A DNA stretch of 8,121 nt from Lachnospiraceae bacterium (GTDB lineage: Bacteria; Bacillota; Clostridia; Lachnospirales; Lachnospiraceae): assembly GCA_021199395.1 (NCBI GenBank), contig JAJQIE010000245.1:1-8121 (forward strand), given 5' to 3'. Position 1 is the first letter of the stretch. Every line of letters starts with the position of its first letter. The position numbers and the translations under genes were made by a program. This document shows, one piece after another, positions 1 through 5,440 of the stretch. The notes below the pieces were generated by a model, which had not been told where the DNA came from, searched no databases, and saw only the letters and a list, made by a program, of their open reading frames with translations.

Positions 1-530
1 TTGCACAGATACGACATTGGCATGATCATGTAATTGGAAAACCGCGGCACATCCGCGTGATTTTTCGCATAAAACGAGACAACCACTCCAATGGTGGAAA
101 ACACTGCCCCGTTTAAAAACATAATCAGAAAAGACCATCCGTTGAAACGCAGATTCGTCCCGATCGGAAGCACCAGAAGAATAATCACGCTGCCCGCATA
201 GACTCCGCGCAGGCTTCCGCCGATAATCTGCCCGACCACGAACTGCCAGAGCGGCGTCGGCGATATCATCACCTGATCAAATGCCTTCTCATACAGGCGC
301 TGCACATTCAGGTTCTGCGCAATCGCATTAAAGCTCCCGTTCATCGTTGTCAGTGCGACAACGCCAGGGATCAGGAACTCCAGATAGGACTCCCCGTGCG
401 AGATCGTCTGCACACCGAGACCGAATACAAGGATATACATCAGCGGCGCGATCATTGCCGCCAGCGTAATCTTGTAAAAATCCCGCCGAAATTCGACCCA
501 TTTTTCCCATAATACTGTTAAAATTCCCAT
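1..530 (-). CDS. ABC-2 type transporter permease, partial (C-terminus beyond window)
   Basis: This is the membrane subunit of a two-gene ABC-2 exporter and acts in the cytoplasmic membrane with the ATPase encoded just upstream. The 176 visible residues begin MGILTVLWEKWVEFRRDFYK. Hydrophobic segments lie at about residues 21-40, 51-66, 108-124 and 132-152. The stretch FLIPGVVAL, the following NVQRLYEK / QVMISPTPLW region and the late MIMPMSYLC are the pattern of the NodJ/DrrB-like ABC-2 permease family. The start chosen is the ATG at 528-530, 2 bases after the ATPase stop, with only a weak ribosome site (GGAAAACAG) inside the ATPase gene, so translational coupling is likely. Family members usually have about 240-270 residues, so roughly a third is missing past the window edge. 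The substrate cannot be read from the sequence; the shared operon with a corrin methyltransferase gene is the only clue. Confidence 0.9.
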   Translation of the reverse strand, partial: MGILTVLWEKWVEFRRDFYKITLAAMIAPLMYILVFGLGVQTISHGESYLEFLIPGVVALTTMNGSFNAIAQNLNVQRLYEKAFDQVMISPTPLWQFVVGQIIGGSLRGVYAGSVIILLVLPIGTNLRFNGWSFLIMFLNGAVFSTIGVVVSFYAKNHADVPRFSNYMIMPMSYLC

Positions 531-532
531 AA

Positions 533-1414
533 TTATCTGTTTTCCAGGTGTTTTCCGACCTTTTCCAGAAACACATCCTCCAATGTCGTATTCCGCAGCG
601 TGGCTTCCCCGCCTGATTCTGAGAGACAGGCAATCGCAGCTTCTCTTTCGTGGAAAAACCGGCTCTGCAGCAGATCCGTACCGTCCTGCGCGGAGCGCGT
701 CGGAATGGATGACGCGTTCATCGTATAATCCACCGCATAGCGTCCAAGCTTATCGATCAGGTTCCGGGGCGAATCTGTCTCCTCCAGTTTTCCGTTATAC
801 ATCAGCCCTACTCTGCCGCAGAGACTTTCCGCCTCCTCCATATAGTGAGTCGTCAGCAGAATCGTCAGGCTCTGTCCGTTCAGCTTTTTCAGCAGATTCC
901 ACATCTGCCGCCTGGCCAGCGCGTCCATACCCGCGGTCGGCTCGTCCAGCAGCAGGATCTCCGGCTCTGTCAGAAGGGCGCGGCACACCATCAGCTTGCG
1001 CTTCATACCTCCGGAAAGCTTACGCACCGTGCGTCTGCGATAATCAATCAGCCCGCAGAATTCCAGCAATTCCTCTGAGCGCTCGCGTATCTTTTTTACC
1101 GGCATATAATACAGCCGCCCCTGATATTCCATGATCTCATCCATCGTCATATCCTGCCGCATGGAATACTCCTGTGTAATCAGGCTGATTTTCCGTTTCA
1201 GTCCGGCATTCCGGCGCGTCAGCCGCTCCCCGTCGACCAGAACCTCTCCCTCGCTCGGCAAAAGCAGAGTAGAAATCATTCCGATGGTCGTCGTCTTTCC
1301 CGCCCCATTCGGCCCCAGCAGGCCAAAAAACTCGCCGGTCCCAATCGTAAGGTTCAGATGATCGACCGCAGTAAACTCATCGTATTTTTTAGTCAGATCC
1401 CGCAGCTCAATCAT
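533..1414 (-). CDS. ABC-2 type transporter ATP-binding protein (DrrA/CcmA-like)
   Basis: This is the cytoplasmic ATPase that powers the partner permease. All nucleotide-binding motifs are present: Walker A GPNGAGKTT at residues 34-42, Q-loop glutamine at 81, signature LSGGMKRK at 133-140, Walker B ILLLDEPTAGMD at 153-164 and the H-loop histidine at 190. The C-terminal TTLEDVFLEKVGK at about 276-288 is typical of ATPases paired with ABC-2 permeases. The length of 293 aa is normal for the family. The ATG at 1412-1414 overlaps the end of the upstream methyltransferase gene by 8 bases, with a GGGGG ribosome site inside that gene, so the genes are co-transcribed and probably translationally coupled. 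The exported substrate is unknown. Drug, lipid or polysaccharide export would be default guesses from the family; a tetrapyrrole or metal-related substrate is an inference from the neighbour only. Confidence 0.95.
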   Translation of the reverse strand: MIELRDLTKKYDEFTAVDHLNLTIGTGEFFGLLGPNGAGKTTTIGMISTLLLPSEGEVLVDGERLTRRNAGLKRKISLITQEYSMRQDMTMDEIMEYQGRLYYMPVKKIRERSEELLEFCGLIDYRRRTVRKLSGGMKRKLMVCRALLTEPEILLLDEPTAGMDALARRQMWNLLKKLNGQSLTILLTTHYMEEAESLCGRVGLMYNGKLEETDSPRNLIDKLGRYAVDYTMNASSIPTRSAQDGTDLLQSRFFHEREAAIACLSESGGEATLRNTTLEDVFLEKVGKHLENR

Positions 1415-2159
1415 GAGCGTCCCCCTGTGCGGAGCATGTTGAAATGGAGGGCTCGGCCACGTTTTCTCTTATCACGATCACGGAATAGTAGCTGGGCTGA
1501 TCCGGAATCTCCTCCACGCTCCTGTAGCATTTCTCATTGTCCATCCCGCAGTTCTCGATCATCATTCCTCTCAGATCTTTCCTGAGCAGAGCATCCTTGA
1601 CCAATGGCATTTTCGACGCCGCTTTCATCATAACCTTCGTTCCCGGCAGCTCCAGAGCGTCCTCAATATCATAGGTAGACGGAATAATGTGAAGCTGCTC
1701 AGAACGATCCGCCAGGCTGTCTCCCAGCTTTGCGCTCACCGCGCAGAACGAAGGCACGCCATTGATGATCTCCGCCTGATAGCCGCGCTCCTTTACCAGA
1801 CGATGCACGTAGATATAGGTACAGTAAATCGTCGGATCTCCAAGTGTCAGATATGCGACATCCTTCCCCTGCTCCAGCTGCCCGATGATCTGCTCCGCCG
1901 CTTCCTTATAAGCCGCATTCAGCACCGCTTTGTCCTTTGTCATAGGCGTTTTCAGATTCAGACATTCCTTCCGATCCAGTTCCTTCACAATGCCTGCCGC
2001 GATCTTATAGCTCACCGCGCTCTCTTTTCCATCCGCCGGCACCGCCAGCACCGGGCAATTCTCAATCGTTTCCACCGCCAGATATGTCATCAGCTTTGGA
2101 TCCCCAGGTCCCACGCCGACTCCATACAAAATCCCTTTTCTGGTATCTGCTTTTGTCAT
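1407..2159 (-). CDS. cbiL: Precorrin-2 / cobalt-factor II C20-methyltransferase (CbiL/CobI-like)
   Basis: The predicted role is SAM-dependent methylation at C20 of the corrin precursor early in cobalamin synthesis, in the cytoplasm. The 250-aa product has the tetrapyrrole methylase fold signatures: GVGVGPGDP at residues 13-21, TLGDPTIY at 105-112 and NGVPSFCAVSAKLG at about 133-146. This last pattern fits the C20-methyltransferase branch better than CbiF, CbiH or CobA. I chose the ATG at 2157-2159 because GGAAGGAAAC sits just upstream. An in-frame ATG 13 codons earlier (2198) has a poor ribosome site and a charged lead peptide. Whether it uses cobalt-loaded or metal-free substrate cannot be told. 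It is unusual in being followed by an ABC-2 exporter rather than other cbi genes, and no cobalamin riboswitch is visible upstream. It is the first gene of a three-gene operon. Confidence 0.88.
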   Translation of the reverse strand: MTKADTRKGILYGVGVGPGDPKLMTYLAVETIENCPVLAVPADGKESAVSYKIAAGIVKELDRKECLNLKTPMTKDKAVLNAAYKEAAEQIIGQLEQGKDVAYLTLGDPTIYCTYIYVHRLVKERGYQAEIINGVPSFCAVSAKLGDSLADRSEQLHIIPSTYDIEDALELPGTKVMMKAASKMPLVKDALLRKDLRGMMIENCGMDNEKCYRSVEEIPDQPSYYSVIVIRENVAEPSISTCSAQGDAHD

Positions 2160-2220
2160 ATCGTCCGTTTCCTTCCCGTCCTCTGTATCCTTATACATTA
2201 CACTTTCACATTATATTTAT

Positions 2221-2274
2221 CCATAGCGCCACCCCACGCGAAGCGTATTGGAATGGGTGGCGCGTCCTGCCGCC
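2221..2274. repeat. 54-bp palindromic repeat, copy 1
   Basis: The first of two copies, with starts 75 bp apart. It matches copy 2 at 51 of 54 positions. It contains a perfect 9-bp inverted repeat GCGCCACCC / GGGTGGCGC (2226-2234 and 2255-2263) enclosing a smaller ACGC-GAA-GCGT hairpin. It ends only about 60 bp upstream of the methyltransferase start, so it is part of that gene's predicted leader RNA. Its origin is unknown; it resembles REP- or MITE-like intergenic palindromes. Confidence 0.9.
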
Positions 2275-2295
2275 GAGCTTTGCGAGGGGGCGTTT

Positions 2296-2349
2296 CCATA
2301 GCGCCACCCTACGCGAAGCGTATCGGAACGGGTGGCGCGTCCTGCCGCC
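2296..2349. repeat. 54-bp palindromic repeat, copy 2
   Basis: The second copy, with the same 9-bp arms at 2301-2309 and 2330-2338. The three differences from copy 1 all fall between the arms, and one of them extends the inner hairpin to TACGC-GAA-GCGTA. Its edge lies within a few bases of the predicted transcription start of the cbiL operon, so both copies would be transcribed. The 21 bases between the copies (2275-2295) are not repeated. Confidence 0.9.
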
Positions 2350-2359
2350 AACAGTCTTT

Positions 2360-2388
2360 ATCATACGCTATCCACAATATTGTGTCAA
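2360..2388 (-). promoter_or_regulatory. Sigma-70-type promoter of the cbiL-ABC operon
   Basis: On the minus strand a perfect -35 TTGACA (2383-2388) is followed after exactly 17 bases by TATGAT (2360-2365). Transcription would start near 2353 and run into cbiL at 2159, giving a leader of about 195 nt that consists mostly of the two 54-bp repeats. This is the strongest promoter match in the window. No start site has been mapped. Confidence 0.72.
2373..2384. promoter_or_regulatory. 12-bp palindromic operator candidate in the cbiL promoter
   Basis: CACAATATTGTG is a perfect 12-bp palindrome lying in the spacer between the -35 and -10 boxes and touching the -35 box. That position is classic for a repressor that blocks RNA polymerase. 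I cannot assign it to a regulator: the half-site CACAAT only loosely recalls Rex-type sites (TTGTGA halves), and the spacing is different. Confidence 0.45.
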
Positions 2389-2459
2389 CCCGAACTGTCC
2401 CGCTTTCTGTAACTCAACCGTCCGGTAAACAGAGCCACAGGTTCTTACGATACAGTCTG

Positions 2460-4166
2460 TCATGGGAGCACGATTTTTTGCCCCGGAATGATCAGGTTCG
2501 CATCCTCAATCCCGTTCGCCTCACAAAGCTCATCCAACCGTTCCAGATTCCCATAATATCTCGCGCAGATATCCGCGAGCGTGTCTCCCTCTCGAATAAC
2601 ATAAGCCGCCTGTACCTGACGACTCGCCGCCTCCATGACTGTTTCTTCTGTATTTGTATTTATATCTGTATCTATACTTGCAGCTGCCTCCGCTTCTATA
2701 TCCATATCTGTTCCGATATTTGTGCCTGTATCTATCTCTGCAGCTGACTCTATATCTGTATCCGTTCCGATATCTGTGCCTGTATCCATATCCGTATCTG
2801 TTCCAATATCTGTATCTGTGTCTGTATTTATAGCTGTATTTATGTCTGTATCTGACCCTGCTTCTGTATCCGCAGACATATCCGCCTCTGCATTGACAGC
2901 TGTGCTCTCCGTGCTCACAGATATCTCCGCCGTTCCATCCGCTTCCTCTGTTCTGTTATCACTGCTCACAGTCGCATCCGTCAGCGTATCACTGCTGCTC
3001 GCTTCCATGTCCGTCGCACCTGTGCTGACTGCGGTATTTTCTGTACTCGCGGGATCGCTCGCAGCCGTGCCCGTCGCTGCTTCAACAGCATCCGCCGTTG
3101 CACTGGCCGCAGTCTGCTCACTGGCTGACACCTGCGCATCAGATGTAGTCTGGACATCGTCCCCGCTTCCCTCATCATCTGCCCAGAACGCATCCGAGCC
3201 GGGCAAGGTTTCCGCAGCAATCTGGTCGCTCTCTGCGAAAACGACTTCGCCTGTATCACTCGAATCAATTGCCAAAGAAAGACTGTTTTCTACCTGTGCT
3301 CGCTGCAGATCCTCAACACGATTCACAACAATCACACCGATGATCAAAACCCCTGCCACAAAAAAAGAACTCGCCAGCTTTAAAAAGCTCCTGCTTCTTT
3401 CCTCTGTCTTACTCTTTACCTTTTCGCGGAAGCTGCGAATCGCATTGTCCTGTCGGTTTTCTTTTTCCACGCTCGCTTCGCCAAACGCTTCCGCCAGATA
3501 TTCCTGCATCCGCTGATTCTGTTCATAAAACACAAAATAGCCCTTTACACCTTCATATTTATCTCCATCCAGCCAGTAAAGGCGTTCCTCCTGATCCTGA
3601 AGGTGATACAGCATCCTCCCCACTTCCGGAAAATGGGCGGAAAGCTCCTCTATCCGTCCCGCCGGATATGTGCCGATTACACAGCATCCCAGTATCTCAC
3701 AGCCGGGAAATCGCATTTTGCGTTCCCTTTCCAGTCGGCTCCAGACGTCAACTGCCTCCGGCTGCGCAGAAACGGTTTCCTGCGAAGCATTTTCCTGCTC
3801 ATTCTTCTCTTTCCTGCCAGGCTTTTGTCCGCCGCCTGTATCATTTGCATCCGCGGATTCGTTTTCCCGCAGTTGTTCTGTGGCTCCCCGCTGCTTTTTC
3901 TGCCCGCTCTTTACCGCCCGAAACACACTCTCATTTTGCTTTTGCTCCGGGAGATCGGGAGCTTCCATAATCCCACGCACAAATACATACTCCATATCCT
4001 CTGTTTTTTTATCTTCTCCCAAAAAGACGCCCAGAAAATTTCCGTCCCCCCTGCTCTCTGTCTTCCGTATGTAAGTCATTACATAATCCTCTATGCATAT
4101 TTTCCTGCTTCCCTGTATATCTCCGATCTGGCGTATGTTTTTCGGCAGCAAATTCTCATTTCCCAT
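2460..4166 (-). CDS. Single-pass membrane protein with degenerate MPN-like N-terminal domain and C-terminal LysM
   Basis: The product is 568 aa, likely with a cytoplasmic N-terminus and the C-terminus on the wall side. The N-terminal part (about 20-70 and 155-230) contains ICIEDYVMTYIRK, YVFVRGIME, LGCCVIGTYPAG and GYFVFYEQNQRMQEYL, reminiscent of an MPN/JAB-like fold. The HxH metal motif expected in active enzymes is absent (GTYPAG stands there), so it is probably non-catalytic. A charged segment and one membrane helix (about 268-282) follow, then a long Ser/Thr/Ala/Asp/Glu-rich linker. Its last part is dense in TDTDI/GTD repeats. It ends with a LysM domain (YVIREGDTLADICARYYG to IIPGQKIVLP, last ~49 residues), which binds peptidoglycan sugars. 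The ATG at 4164-4166 is preferred because AGGAG lies 10 bases upstream; a GTG three codons earlier would sit on that site. The function is unknown; a wall-sensing or envelope-tethering role is inference. Confidence 0.85.
   Translation of the reverse strand: MGNENLLPKNIRQIGDIQGSRKICIEDYVMTYIRKTESRGDGNFLGVFLGEDKKTEDMEYVFVRGIMEAPDLPEQKQNESVFRAVKSGQKKQRGATEQLRENESADANDTGGGQKPGRKEKNEQENASQETVSAQPEAVDVWSRLERERKMRFPGCEILGCCVIGTYPAGRIEELSAHFPEVGRMLYHLQDQEERLYWLDGDKYEGVKGYFVFYEQNQRMQEYLAEAFGEASVEKENRQDNAIRSFREKVKSKTEERSRSFLKLASSFFVAGVLIIGVIVVNRVEDLQRAQVENSLSLAIDSSDTGEVVFAESDQIAAETLPGSDAFWADDEGSGDDVQTTSDAQVSASEQTAASATADAVEAATGTAASDPASTENTAVSTGATDMEASSSDTLTDATVSSDNRTEEADGTAEISVSTESTAVNAEADMSADTEAGSDTDINTAINTDTDTDIGTDTDMDTGTDIGTDTDIESAAEIDTGTNIGTDMDIEAEAAASIDTDINTNTEETVMEAASRQVQAAYVIREGDTLADICARYYGNLERLDELCEANGIEDANLIIPGQKIVLP
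2637..2852 (-). repeat. Low-complexity Thr/Asp repeat tract inside the LysM gene
   Basis: About 70 codons of the linker are built from degenerate ATA/GAT/ACA-type hexamers encoding TDTD, IGTD, MDTG and similar units. A longer unit around IGTDTD-TGT-IGTD recurs imperfectly. The DNA is a minisatellite-like tract that could change length by slippage or recombination, altering the reach of the LysM domain without breaking the frame when units of 3n are gained or lost. Confidence 0.75.
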
Positions 4167-4260
4167 AATCCGCACACTCCTTTTTCCATTTCATGCCATA
4201 TCTTCCGTAAGGATTTTACGATGGGAACCGCACTCCACACACCTTTCTCATGAGCGGTTG

Positions 4261-4285
4261 TAACTGTGAAGATACTGAACAGTTA
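4261..4285. repeat. Perfect 7-bp inverted repeat with 11-base loop
   Basis: TAACTGT (4261-4267) and ACAGTTA (4279-4285) are exact reverse complements around an 11-base loop. It lies at the GC transition between LysM gene and island. TAACTGT recurs at 4741-4747. It may be a recombinase or regulator binding site or the edge of an element. It is too AT-rich and lacks the T-run needed for a terminator. Confidence 0.5.
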
Positions 4286-4438
4286 TGAGCAGCTTCCCAT
4301 ACTCACAATACCTTACCATATACTTTATGCAGAATTTATCATTTTATGGTTAAAACAAAGAAAAACCGGAAAATTATCCTTTTCCTCCTTTTCAGCAACG
4401 CGGTGGCAGGGAACCAAAAGGAGAATCGAAGGTATAAA

Positions 4439-4519
4439 GTGTAGACAAGATTTTAGTACATATCGAAAAAGCCTTGAAAATAAGGGATATTTCGGTATCC
4501 AGCAAAATCTTATCTGCAC
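4439..4519 (+). ncRNA. Imperfect long hairpin upstream of the recombinase fragment
   Basis: The arms at 4439-4454 and 4504-4519 pair over 16 positions with one mismatch and one G-U pair. A smaller GGATA/TATCC hairpin lies in the loop. The right arm ends 25 bases before the recombinase ATG and just before its ribosome site, so the fold could act as a leader control element or be the recombinase's own binding site near an element end. The structure is seen by eye only, with no matching RNA family recognised. Confidence 0.35.
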
Positions 4520-4543
4520 ATTTTTTGAAAGGAGGAAAGCCAG

Positions 4544-4702
4544 ATGGCAAAAAAGACGCAGCCGGACACTACCACTTTATATGAAAGGCTAAGCCACGAC
4601 GATGATTTGCAGGGTGAGAGCAACTCTATATCAAACCATGAGTTAATGTGTAAAGGGTGGTTTCTCCCACCTAATACATATGACTGCGCTCATTTGTGGT
4701 AA
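4544..4702 (+). pseudogene. TnpX-like large serine recombinase, N-terminal fragment
   Basis: An excellent ribosome site AAAGGAGG precedes ATG at 4544. The first ~33 residues (MAKKTQPDTTTLYERLSHDD, then DLQGESNSISNHE) match the start of the resolvase domain of Tn4451/Tn5397-type large serine recombinases. This includes the YERLS-DD and ESNSISNQ signature where the catalytic serine lies (S in ESNSIS or nearby). After about codon 34 the similarity ends and the frame stops at 4700-4702, giving 52 aa instead of the usual ~500-570. The catalytic core and the DNA-binding body are missing, so it cannot work. It is the only plus-strand gene remnant inside the island and marks the end of a former integrative element. 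Confidence 0.75.
4656..4671. other. Short GGTGG/CCACC hairpin between convergent remnants
   Basis: A 5-bp stem (4656-4660 with 4667-4671) and a 6-base loop lie just after the point where recombinase similarity is lost, and downstream of the small minus-strand genes. Neither side has a T-run, so it is at best a weak terminator. It may instead be part of the inserted sequence that replaced the recombinase body. Confidence 0.25.
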
Positions 4703-4754
4703 ATGGATAAAGCAGTTGTGGGAAAGGAGTATAAAGCCTGTAACTGTCAATCTT

Positions 4755-4925
4755 TTAATCAGAAAGGAGCCTCCGTATCCTGGAGCGGGTTATAAATGCC
4801 TGGTCTGGCGTCCTTTTTTTTGGTGTAATATATGTAATGCCGTCAGCCGCTTCCTTCCATTCATATGCGTTGTAGCGCACTCTGCTGAAGTTGACCTTTT
4901 CAAACAGTTCCCCATATTCTGTCAC
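4755..4925 (-). CDS. Small protein of unknown function (56 aa)
   Basis: The reading frame starts at GTG (4923-4925), which overlaps the stop of the upstream 90-aa gene as GTGA, the usual sign of translational coupling. It ends at TAA 4755-4757. The product is basic, 56 aa, with the core FSRVRYNAYEWKEAADGITY followed by ITPKK and a basic tail containing RSRIRRLL. There is no signal peptide, membrane segment or known motif. I do not recognise the family with certainty; the aromatic FSRVRYNAYEWKEA core looks like short proteins carried by integrative elements in Clostridia. The C-terminal third (after ITPKK) could be out-of-frame read-through if the gene is truncated by the nearby junction. It is probably co-expressed with the DUF6429-like protein. 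Confidence 0.55.
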   Translation of the reverse strand: MTEYGELFEKVNFSRVRYNAYEWKEAADGITYITPKKRTPDQAFITRSRIRRLLSD

Positions 4926-5194
4926 TTCCAATCTTCGATCCCGTACTTATCCAGCAGTTCCTTTGCTTTCTGCATACCATTTTCTGTAATATAAACAGAC
5001 TTGCTCCTGGTAGGATGACTGCCCTGCCGGATATAATCTTCTTCGTCCAGTTCATTCAGGATATCAAAATCATATCCTTTCCATGCATAGAAGTCCTTTG
5101 CCTCTGTAAATTTCTCTCCCTGTGCAAACCGCGACAGGTAAAGAAGCGCCAGCGTCAGCTCTTTTTCCGCTTCCTTCGCTTTTATTTTATCCAT
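4922..5194 (-). CDS. DUF6429-like small protein (winged-helix-like)
   Basis: The protein is 90 aa. Residues 12-25 (ELTLALLYLSRF), 38-49 (WKGYDFDILNEL), 62-73 (TRSKSVYITENG) and 78-86 match the pattern I know for DUF6429: LTLLLLYL, W-KGYDFD-LNEL, KSVYLTEEG and A-ELL-KYGI. The layout of helix, helix, a KSVYIT strand, then a wing-like ENG turn resembles a compact winged helix of the PadR/MarR sort. A DNA-binding role is therefore possible but unproven. The start at 5192-5194 is supported by GGAGGG 8 bases upstream. It lies between a truncated ATPase gene and a recombinase fragment, a typical accessory-element position, and its stop overlaps the next small gene. No clear promoter was found in front of it. 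Confidence 0.72.
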   Translation of the reverse strand: MDKIKAKEAEKELTLALLYLSRFAQGEKFTEAKDFYAWKGYDFDILNELDEEDYIRQGSHPTRSKSVYITENGMQKAKELLDKYGIEDWK

Positions 5195-5278
5195 ACGAAA
5201 AGCCCTCCATGTTCAATGTTTAAAGTAATCAAAAATCTTAAAATTGTATTACCCTTATAGCCGCGGCACAAAACCCGG

Positions 5279-5425
5279 TCAACTGCCCTTTGCCAATGCT
5301 TCGAGCAACGCAGTTTTGCCGGATTTGTTCTTGCCAACTATACGGGTAATACGGTCTTCAACAGTATAAGACTTCTCTGTTAAAAAGCTCTTATACTTGT
5401 GTATTGTAACCTTCTTAATTAGCAT
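5279..5425 (-). pseudogene. AAA/OLD-like ATPase, N-terminal fragment
   Basis: ATG at 5423-5425 opens a 48-aa frame, MLIKKVTIHKYKSFLTEKSY onward, with a Walker A GKNKSGKT at residues 31-38 followed by ALLEALAK. That is the standard N-terminus of AAA_15/OLD-type ATPases: a beta strand with KYKSF, then the P-loop. The frame ends at 5279 right after the P-loop helix. Such ATPases usually exceed 500 aa, so Walker B, the coiled coil and any nuclease or effector part are lost. It begins 15 bases after the endonuclease stop with a weak AGAAGTG ribosome site, so it was the third gene of the restriction operon. The sequence beyond the stop (5195-5278) shows no continuation in another frame, which points to a deletion or replacement junction at about 5280 rather than a point mutation. 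Confidence 0.75.
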
Positions 5426-5440
5426 ATATATTCACTTCTT

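Larger units (their letters stand above)
4167..4543. other. Gene-free stretch between LysM gene and recombinase fragment
   Basis: No convincing gene is seen on either strand. The 108-codon plus-strand open frame across it has no ribosome site and overlaps the recombinase fragment in another frame. The stretch holds an imperfect AACCGC/GCGGTT hairpin near 4220-4260, a perfect 7-bp inverted repeat at 4261-4285 and a 16-nt inverted repeat at 4439-4519. GC content falls clearly from left to right across about 4200-4340, which I take as the approximate left edge of the acquired island. I see no convincing promoter for the LysM gene. Confidence 0.5.

Noticed and set aside
328..633. Minus-strand 101-codon open frame
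   Set aside because: It lies in a different frame across the start of the permease and the end of the ATPase gene, both of which have clear family motifs.
2221..2349. CRISPR array
   Set aside because: There are only two copies of a long palindromic unit, with no regular unique spacers and no cas genes.
2221..2349. Rho-independent terminator of the LysM gene
   Set aside because: The hairpins lie downstream of the cbiL promoter, not between the LysM stop and that promoter, and no T-run follows the stems.
2160..2353. Cobalamin riboswitch expected in front of a cbi gene
   Set aside because: The conserved B12-box core could not be found in the leader, which is almost wholly taken up by the two 54-bp repeats.
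2635..3516. Long plus-strand open frame of 293 codons rich in Ser and Val
   Set aside because: It is the antisense shadow of the low-complexity linker of the LysM gene, whose frame has a ribosome site, a membrane helix and a LysM domain.
4266..4592. Plus-strand 108-codon open frame covering the area before the recombinase stub
   Set aside because: It has no ribosome site, overlaps the recombinase start in another frame and shows no recognisable motif.
4703..4795. 30-codon frame directly after the recombinase stop, in the same frame
   Set aside because: It shows no similarity to a recombinase body, runs antisense to the 56-aa gene and has no proper ribosome site.
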